Positions 58,555-64,000 of a DNA stretch of 64,000 nucleotides are shown here, in pieces. Under the pieces are notes generated by a model that was given only the letters and a program-made list of their open reading frames with translations, did no database searches and was not told where the DNA came from. Position numbers and translations under genes: made by a program. The stretch's first letter is position 1. Each line of letters opens with the position of its first letter. This stretch comes from JABDOU01 sp041609995 (GTDB lineage: Bacteria > Actinomycetota > Acidimicrobiia > Spongiisociales > SHLN01), in assembly GCA_041609995.1 (NCBI GenBank), contig JBFIPU010000003.1:29061-93060 (forward strand), given 5' to 3'.

Positions 58555-59226
58555 ATGGGCGACCTCGGCGACGAACCTGCGTTCGGGGCCACATTCGAGG
58601 GCCAGCCGTCTGACGCCTTTCTGGGCGACGAACCCGGCCTGCCCGCATCGGCCGTCGTTCGGGCCTACCGTCACCACTACGAGGAGAAACGGTTCGGCAC
58701 CACCGGCATCCAGCAGGCCCTGGCCATGACCGCAGCCATCCTCGTATCAGGTGTGGCGGCGGTGGCAGGTACCTTCATCGGGTCCCCGGTGGCCTCGTTT
58801 GGCGTACTGGGCCTGCTGGCGATCGTCACGATCGGGCCGGCGGTCGAAGAAGTGATGAAGATCGCAGGAGCGCTCTACCTGGCCGAACGCCGCCCCTGGC
58901 TCATCCCGTCGTGGCACTGGCCCATCGTGATCGCCGCCGCCTCCGGGCTCATGTTCGCATCCATCGAGAACCTGTTGTACATCAACGTGTATTTCCCGAA
59001 CGAAGGCGCAGAGTTTGCCACTCTGCGCTGGACCCTGGGGCCGGCGGTGCACATCTCCACGGCCCTCATCTCGTCTGTCGGAGTGGCGCGCATGTGGGTC
59101 AGCACCGATGCAGACGGGACACCCCCCACGATGGCGATCGCCCGGCCGTTCCTCATCGCGGCAGCAGTCGTCCACGCTCTCTACAACCTCGGGGCGGTGG
59201 TGGCGGAGGCGCTCGGGCTGATTTGA
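58555..59226 (+). CDS. PrsW-family intramembrane protease
   Basis: A 223-residue protein with a soluble N-terminus of about 55 residues and about six helices. The family motifs are present: GPAVEEVMKI (double Glu), SIENLLYINVYF, a His in GPAVHISTALISS and VHALYN, which together make up the PrsW active site. Such proteases act in regulated intramembrane proteolysis, for example on anti-sigma factors. No candidate substrate is evident nearby except the anchored YbjQ-like protein, which is speculation. Confidence 0.88.
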   Translation: MGDLGDEPAFGATFEGQPSDAFLGDEPGLPASAVVRAYRHHYEEKRFGTTGIQQALAMTAAILVSGVAAVAGTFIGSPVASFGVLGLLAIVTIGPAVEEVMKIAGALYLAERRPWLIPSWHWPIVIAAASGLMFASIENLLYINVYFPNEGAEFATLRWTLGPAVHISTALISSVGVARMWVSTDADGTPPTMAIARPFLIAAAVVHALYNLGAVVAEALGLI

Positions 59227-59231
59227 GAAGC

Positions 59232-59747
59232 TCAGCCGATCGAGACCAGCTCCACCTCGAAAGTCAACGCCTCTCCCGCCAGTGGGTGATTGAAGTCGAT
59301 CATGGCTGCGGTGTCCGAGAGCTCGGTGATCACGACCGGCTGCCCGGCTTGGGTCGCCAGCTGATCGCCGACTGCCACTCCTTCGGGGAGGCGGTCGAGC
59401 GGAACCTCTTGGATCAGGGCCGGGTCGATCTCCCCATAGGCGTCCGCCGGCTCGATGCGCACAGTGCGCGACTCCCCGATTGCCAATCCCCGAACAGCCT
59501 CGTCGAACCCTGGAATGACCTGGCCGCTTCCGACGATGAACTGCAGCGGCTCCCTCCCTTCCGACGAGTCGAACTGGCTTCCGTCATCGAGGGTGCCGGT
59601 GTAGTGCACCGACACGAAGTCGCCGTCCTCTGCCATGCCGGATGGGATCGTGGTCGAAACCTGTCTCTCCTCGGTTGTGATCTCGGGGGCCGGGTTACAC
59701 GCAGCGGCCAGCACTCCGACGACCAGCAACCAGGCGATTCTCTTCAT
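59232..59747 (-). CDS. FKBP-type peptidyl-prolyl isomerase lipoprotein
   Basis: A 171-residue protein with a lipoprotein signal (VLAAAC, Cys17), so it should be anchored outside the membrane. The FKBP domain has VSVHYTGTLDDGSQFDSS, FIVGSGQVIPGFDEAVRGL and a SlyD-like insertion with FNHPLAGEALTFEVEL at the end. It should catalyse proline isomerisation in secreted proteins. It starts 3 bases after the stop of the glycosyltransferase gene upstream, with GAAGAAGGG as a possible Shine-Dalgarno. Confidence 0.93.
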   Translation of the reverse strand: MKRIAWLLVVGVLAAACNPAPEITTEERQVSTTIPSGMAEDGDFVSVHYTGTLDDGSQFDSSEGREPLQFIVGSGQVIPGFDEAVRGLAIGESRTVRIEPADAYGEIDPALIQEVPLDRLPEGVAVGDQLATQAGQPVVITELSDTAAMIDFNHPLAGEALTFEVELVSIG

Positions 59748-59750
59748 GCT

Positions 59751-61103
59751 CTATAACCCTTCTTCAGGTTTGACTGCTGCCACCAAGGCCATGCCCCCAA
59801 ATGACGAACGCGGCCAACGATCACCGATCTTGGCGGCCAGGCCGGCGATCTGCTGCGGGAGTGGTGGAAGCCGTTCGACTACCCGCTGCAGCGCAGCAAT
59901 ACCGGCGCCCACGGGGTCAACATAGGCGACTTCGAGAATTGTGAAACCGGCGTCGGCAACAACCCGGCCCAGTTCGTTCTTGCGGTAGCGGCGGAACCGC
60001 CCCACCAGCTCGTCGTGCCGACTGTAGAGATGCGGGTGGGCGGGGCTCAGCACCAACAGTGTGCCGCCGTGGCGCAGATGGGGGCGAACTGCCTCCAGCA
60101 CCACCGACTCATCCGGCGCCCGGTCGAGGACATCGACGAGCACCACGCTGTCGAAGCCCTCCACCGGGCGTCGCTCGATCGGCGCTGTCAGGTCATCGAC
60201 CACGGTCACCCCATGGCGGTCCGCCATCTCGAGGGCCAACCCGGCATGGCTGGTGCCGACCTGCAGGACCGCGGTTCCCAGATAGCGGTCGAGGGTGGGC
60301 GCCAGCCAACGATCGGTGGTCACCCGCGCCACCGGCATTGCGGTCTCCGGCGGCTCGTGGCGCTCCGGGCGACGGAAGCGTGAAGCCCCGGCAGAGAATC
60401 TCGGCGAGTAGCGGATGATGCAGTAGATGGCTCGTACGCCATCTTTCCACCCGATCTTCTTGCCTTCGTGGGCCGTCCTGCCGTCGTAGGAGATGCCTAC
60501 TTCGTAGATCCTCCAATTGCCGGCGGCGATCTTGGCCGTGAGCTCCGGCTCGAGCCCGAATCGGTCTTCTTCGATCGGGATCTGCTGTATCACGTCACGC
60601 TTGAAGGCCTTGTAGCAGGTCTCCATGTCCGTCAGGTGCAGGTTGGTGAAGGCGTTGGAGAGGGCGGTCAGGAACCGGTTCGCCATGGAATGCCAGAACC
60701 GGAGCACCCGGCGCGGGCGGGCGGTATGGAACCGTGAGCCATAGACGACGTCGGCCCGATCCTCGATCAGCGGCCCGGCGAGGAGCGCATAGTCGGCCGG
60801 GTCGTATTCGAGGTCGGCGTCTTGGATGATGACGAACGGGTACTCGGCCTCGGCCACCCCGCGCCGCACCGCCGCCCCTTTCCCCATGTTGAACGGCTGG
60901 GTGAATTTGCGTATTCGGGGATCGGCCACCGCCGCCAGCAGTTCGCGGGTACGGTCCGACGACCCATCATCGACGATCAGCAGCTCGCCGACGTAGGGAG
61001 AATCCAGCACCCGCTTGATGATCGTGTGCAGCGTCCGCTCTTCGTTGAAGACGGGCATGACCACCGAGAAGCACGGATAGGGAGAATGGGAGGCGTGGGT
61101 CAC
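59751..61103 (-). CDS. GT2 glycosyltransferase fused to a SAM methyltransferase-like domain
   Basis: A 450-residue protein. Residues 1-235 are a DPM1-like GT2 domain (FSVVMPVFNEERTL, IVDDGSSDRTR, NMGKGAAVRRG, QDADLEYDP, DMETCYKAFKRDV). Residues 255-445 resemble a class I methyltransferase, but the SAM loop, usually ExGxGxG, reads VLQVGTSHAGLA, so activity is uncertain. The following VDVLDR and the HPHLYSRHDELVGRFRRY segment match methyltransferases fused to such enzymes in other phyla. It has a GTG start with a TANNCT element 9 bases upstream. Confidence 0.88.
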   Translation of the reverse strand: MTHASHSPYPCFSVVMPVFNEERTLHTIIKRVLDSPYVGELLIVDDGSSDRTRELLAAVADPRIRKFTQPFNMGKGAAVRRGVAEAEYPFVIIQDADLEYDPADYALLAGPLIEDRADVVYGSRFHTARPRRVLRFWHSMANRFLTALSNAFTNLHLTDMETCYKAFKRDVIQQIPIEEDRFGLEPELTAKIAAGNWRIYEVGISYDGRTAHEGKKIGWKDGVRAIYCIIRYSPRFSAGASRFRRPERHEPPETAMPVARVTTDRWLAPTLDRYLGTAVLQVGTSHAGLALEMADRHGVTVVDDLTAPIERRPVEGFDSVVLVDVLDRAPDESVVLEAVRPHLRHGGTLLVLSPAHPHLYSRHDELVGRFRRYRKNELGRVVADAGFTILEVAYVDPVGAGIAALQRVVERLPPLPQQIAGLAAKIGDRWPRSSFGGMALVAAVKPEEGL

Positions 61104-61112
61104 GGCCGGGCC

Positions 61113-61118
61113 AGACTA
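61113..61118 (-). promoter_or_regulatory. Putative -10 element TAGTCT
   Basis: TAGTCT on the minus strand ends 9 bases before the GTG at 61103. It fits the TANNCT pattern, with slightly longer spacing than at other genes. It lies in the 50-base gap after transketolase. Confidence 0.35.
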
Positions 61119-61153
61119 CCCCCACCGGCCGCCCGCTCCGGATCGAGAACGGC

Positions 61154-63097
61154 TCAGGACTTCAGCCAGGCGCCGATCCGTTCGGCCACGGCCTCCGGCG
61201 TGAATCCGAACTCCTCCGCCAACCGCTTGTACGGAGCGGAGGCGCCGAATCGATCGATGCCGATGGTCAGACCGTCGCGACCGGCGAATCGATGCCAGCC
61301 CGACACAGAACCGGCCTCCAGCGTGGCAGTCGGGAGGTTTCCCAGAACCTCCACGCGGTAGGACTCCGGCTGGGCGTCGAAGGCCTCCACACACGGCATG
61401 CTCACGACCCGGATGGCCGTTCCCTCCAGTCTTTCGGCCGCGGCAATGGCCACCGACACCTCTGATCCGGTCGCGATCAAGACTGCGTCGTTCCCCTCCC
61501 GGACGACGTAGCCACCCTTGTGCACACCGCCCTCGAGACCGGCTCGGTCCAACACCGGCAGGCCCTGGCGGGTGAGGACCAGGGCGGTCGGCCCGTCGGT
61601 GCGGGCCAACGCCAGCTCCCACGCCTCGGCCGTTTCGCCGGTATCGGCGGGCCGGACCACCCATAGATTGGGCATGGCCCGCAACGACGCCAGGTGCTCG
61701 ATCGGCTGGTGGGTGGGCCCGTCTTCTCCGAGGAAGATCGAATCGTGGGTGAACACCCACACGCTGGGGGCCTCCATGAGCGCCGACAATCGGATGGCGG
61801 GGCGCATGTAGTCGCTGAAGACGAGGAACGTGGCGCCGTAGGGCCGGAGGCCGCCGTGGATCGCCATGCCGTTGACGACGGCACCCATGGCGTGTTCCCG
61901 GATTCCGAAGTGGAAGTTGCGACCTTCGGGGGTTGCTGCGGTGAACGTGCCCGCATCGGGTAACTCGGTGTTGGTGGAGGGACCGAGATCGGCGGAGCCG
62001 CCCAGCAGGTTCAGCTTGCGGGGGGCAATGAGGCTGAGGGTCTTGCCCGAGGCTTTGCGGGTGGCCACCGATTCCCCAACCTGGTAACCGAGGTCGGGGA
62101 CCCGGATCGCTGCCGAGTCGAAATAGGACTCCCACCGCCCGGCGAGTTCCGAGTCGTCCGCCAGTTTGGCGTCGCGGCGCGCCTCCCATTGCTTTCGCAA
62201 TTCCTCCCCCCGTTCGCCGACCACTTTGAAGTAGTCGTATGCCTCCTGGGGAACATGGAACGGTTCGGCGTGCTCCCATCTCATCGCCGCCTTGGTCAGC
62301 GCGATCTCCTCCTCCCCCAAGGGCTCGCCGTGGGCGTGACGCGTGTCTTGTTTGTTGGGGGAACCGTGACCGATGTGAGTATGGGCGACGATCAACGACG
62401 GCCGATCGAGGACTCCAAGGGACGCACGAATCGCCTCCTCCGCCGCCTGGCGATCGTGCCCGTCGATGTCGAGCGTGTGCCAACCCATGGCCTCGAACTT
62501 ACGAGCGACATCCTCGGAGAACGCCAGGTCGGTGCTTCCTTCGATCGAGATCTCGTTGTCGTCATAGAGATAGGTGATCCGCCCCAGCTGGAGATGGCCG
62601 GCCATCGAGGCCGCCTCGGTCGATACGCCCTCCATCAGGTCGCCATCGGAGACGAATGCATAGGTCCGATGATTGACGAGTGCCTCCCCGAATCGAGCGC
62701 GCAGGTGGGCTTCGGCGATCGCCAGCCCCACACCGGTGGCAAAACCCTGACCCAGCGGTCCGGTCGTGGTCTCGATACCGAGGTGCGGCTCCCGCTCGGG
62801 GTGCCCAGCCGTCGGGTAACCCCACTGTCGGAAGTTCTTGATGTCCTCGAGCTTCAACGGGAAGCCCGAGAGGTGCAGGAGCGCGTACAGCAACATCGAC
62901 CCGTGCCCGTTCGAAAGCACAAACCGGTCCCGGTCGAACCATTCCGGATCGGAAGGGTCGACGGTCAGGAACTTCGCCCACAGGACCGTGGCGAGATCGG
63001 CCATGCCCATCGGAGCCCCTGGATGGCCGCTGTTGGCCGCCTGGACCGCATCCATCGCCAGAGTCTTGATTGTGTCAACGGCAATCTGTTCGGTCAT
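61154..63097 (-). CDS. tkt: Transketolase
   Basis: 647 residues from the ATG at 63097, which has GAGGAG just upstream; the open frame to 63298 is not conserved protein. The enzyme is thiamine-diphosphate-dependent and moves two-carbon units in the pentose phosphate pathway. NSGHPGAPMGMAD is the N-terminal signature, GPLGQGFATGVG and SDGDLMEGVSTEA (GDG-type cofactor motif) are typical, and EDGPTHQPIEHLASLRAMPN is in the pyrimidine domain. The length is usual. No other pentose-phosphate gene is visible downstream of it within the window. Confidence 0.96.
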   Translation of the reverse strand: MTEQIAVDTIKTLAMDAVQAANSGHPGAPMGMADLATVLWAKFLTVDPSDPEWFDRDRFVLSNGHGSMLLYALLHLSGFPLKLEDIKNFRQWGYPTAGHPEREPHLGIETTTGPLGQGFATGVGLAIAEAHLRARFGEALVNHRTYAFVSDGDLMEGVSTEAASMAGHLQLGRITYLYDDNEISIEGSTDLAFSEDVARKFEAMGWHTLDIDGHDRQAAEEAIRASLGVLDRPSLIVAHTHIGHGSPNKQDTRHAHGEPLGEEEIALTKAAMRWEHAEPFHVPQEAYDYFKVVGERGEELRKQWEARRDAKLADDSELAGRWESYFDSAAIRVPDLGYQVGESVATRKASGKTLSLIAPRKLNLLGGSADLGPSTNTELPDAGTFTAATPEGRNFHFGIREHAMGAVVNGMAIHGGLRPYGATFLVFSDYMRPAIRLSALMEAPSVWVFTHDSIFLGEDGPTHQPIEHLASLRAMPNLWVVRPADTGETAEAWELALARTDGPTALVLTRQGLPVLDRAGLEGGVHKGGYVVREGNDAVLIATGSEVSVAIAAAERLEGTAIRVVSMPCVEAFDAQPESYRVEVLGNLPTATLEAGSVSGWHRFAGRDGLTIGIDRFGASAPYKRLAEEFGFTPEAVAERIGAWLKS

Positions 63098-63324
63098 GGG
63101 CTCCTCACATCGACACAGGGACTCTACGACCTGGTGCTGATCCGCCTGCCCCGTCGTTTGCACATCATTTCGCGTTCTGACGACCGGCGTGGGGGAGCGG
63201 AAGCATCCTGGCGTCCGGCGGTTTCCGATAGGTCGGCTAGCGTTCAATCGGCATTGCACAGGAGGTCGCCACGCGACCGGCCCCTGCCCGAGGCTCACCT
63301 GCCCGGGCGACAGGAGAAGAGTTC

Positions 63325-64000
63325 GTGGAAATCATCTGCATCACCGGAATGCACCGAAGCGGAACATCGGTGGTGGCCCGGGTCGCCAACCTTCTCGGTC
63401 TCGACCTCGGTGACGAAGGGGACCACATTCCGATGGCACCAGACAATCCCCGCGGGTATTGGGAAAACGCTTCCATCTCGGCTCTGAATCAATGGGTACT
63501 CGAGCGAATGGGCGGTAGCTGGGACGAGCCACCCCGGTTGGCCACGGGATGGGAGCACTCTCCGCAGCTCGACGAGATCCGCGTGCACGCAGTGGAGGCG
63601 ATCAACAAGGCCCTCGGCGGGGGCACACTCGTCGGATTCAAGGACCCGCGAGCGTCGTTGACGTTGCCGTTCTGGCGAACGATCGTTCCTGTTCGTGCCA
63701 CCGTGATGGCCCTTCGGCATCCGGGGGAGGTCGCGGCCTCACTTCGGACCCGCAATGGGTTCGATGTCGAGCGGGCGGCGGACCTCTGGTTGCGCTACGT
63801 GCTGTCAGCCTTCGTCGAGGATCCAGATCGACTCGTGGTGCCCTATGCCGACCTCTTGGCTGATATCGCAGGAAACGCGACCCGCATCGCAACTCACCTC
63901 GGACTGGAGCCGCCTGGACCCGACTTGCTGTCCCAAATCGGCGAATTCGTCGAACCCAACCTGCGCCATCACGCAGGCGAGGAGGTCCGCGGCGGCCCCC
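63325..64000 (+). CDS. Sulfotransferase family protein (3' end beyond window)
   Basis: The frame runs open from a GTG at 63325 to the right edge (225 residues visible). AGGAG lies 8 bases upstream. The N-terminal ICITGMHRSGTSVVARVANL is the P-loop-like PAPS-binding motif; GFKDPRASLTLPFWR and MALRHPGEVAASL correspond to the second nucleotide-binding region. It belongs to the large sulfotransferase families that act on carbohydrates or other small acceptors. The 227 bases before it (63098-63324) hold the divergent promoters and no further gene that I can support. Confidence 0.85.
   Translation, partial: MEIICITGMHRSGTSVVARVANLLGLDLGDEGDHIPMAPDNPRGYWENASISALNQWVLERMGGSWDEPPRLATGWEHSPQLDEIRVHAVEAINKALGGGTLVGFKDPRASLTLPFWRTIVPVRATVMALRHPGEVAASLRTRNGFDVERAADLWLRYVLSAFVEDPDRLVVPYADLLADIAGNATRIATHLGLEPPGPDLLSQIGEFVEPNLRHHAGEEVRGGP

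Overview
The window is high-GC, very densely packed bacterial chromosome. It suggests a free-living actinobacterium, most likely of the class Acidimicrobiia; that assignment is an inference from gene content. The supporting genes are coenzyme F420 genes cofD and cofE beside a DUF5719 protein and a giant glycosyltransferase, a PASTA-tailed bifunctional penicillin-binding protein, an LCP ligase with a LytR-type tail, propionyl-CoA carboxylase with a B12-dependent mutase subunit, and many genes whose promoters look leaderless. I see no insertion sequence, prophage, CRISPR array, rRNA or tRNA.

Region 1 (1-15.4 kb) is cell envelope and sugar-nucleotide supply. It holds a polytopic membrane protein cut by the window edge, two small coupled genes, DUF5719 with the giant glycosyltransferase, and divergent cofD-cofE. 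A four-gene operon with 4-base overlaps follows (UDP-glucose dehydrogenase, UDP-xylose synthase type decarboxylase, sugar-1-phosphate nucleotidylyltransferase, epimerase), then an LCP protein, a degenerate dienelactone-hydrolase-fold protein and biotin ligase. Region 2 (15.4-25.6 kb) is metabolism and housekeeping: acyl-CoA carboxylase beta and alpha subunits (modified by the adjacent biotin ligase), a methylmalonyl-CoA-mutase-type large subunit, the PASTA penicillin-binding protein, a diguanylate cyclase, and an E1-like adenylyltransferase with a rhodanese domain at its N-terminus.

Region 3 (25.7-54 kb) is a surface-polysaccharide locus. It has about twelve glycosyltransferase-like proteins (several of them fusions), WecB, a sulfotransferase, an ABC-2 exporter, two polytopic membrane proteins and a priming polyprenyl-phosphate sugar-1-phosphate transferase. 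Interleaved are four secreted proteins with unrelated N-terminal domains (SpoIID/LytB, CAP, a GH26-like domain with an altered nucleophile, and an M15 DD-carboxypeptidase). All four end in the same Asp-rich repeat module. In every copy the module has a half repeat, four complete repeats of about 47 residues and a closing half repeat, which is the pattern expected of a five-bladed beta-propeller with a shared 'velcro' blade. This is the most interesting observation in the window: a common surface module placed on different wall-acting enzymes inside one glycan locus.

Region 4 (54-64 kb) holds leucyl aminopeptidase, a membrane protein, succinate-semialdehyde dehydrogenase, a pair of YbjQ-family proteins with a PrsW-type protease, an FKBP lipoprotein, a glycosyltransferase-methyltransferase fusion, transketolase and the start of another sulfotransferase.

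Two features recur. Convergent genes meet with almost no spacer: five of nine junctions overlap by exactly 4 bases (CTAG, CTAA or TTAG). Several transcription units start 6-9 bases after a TANNCT hexamer without a Shine-Dalgarno sequence, as expected for leaderless mRNAs.
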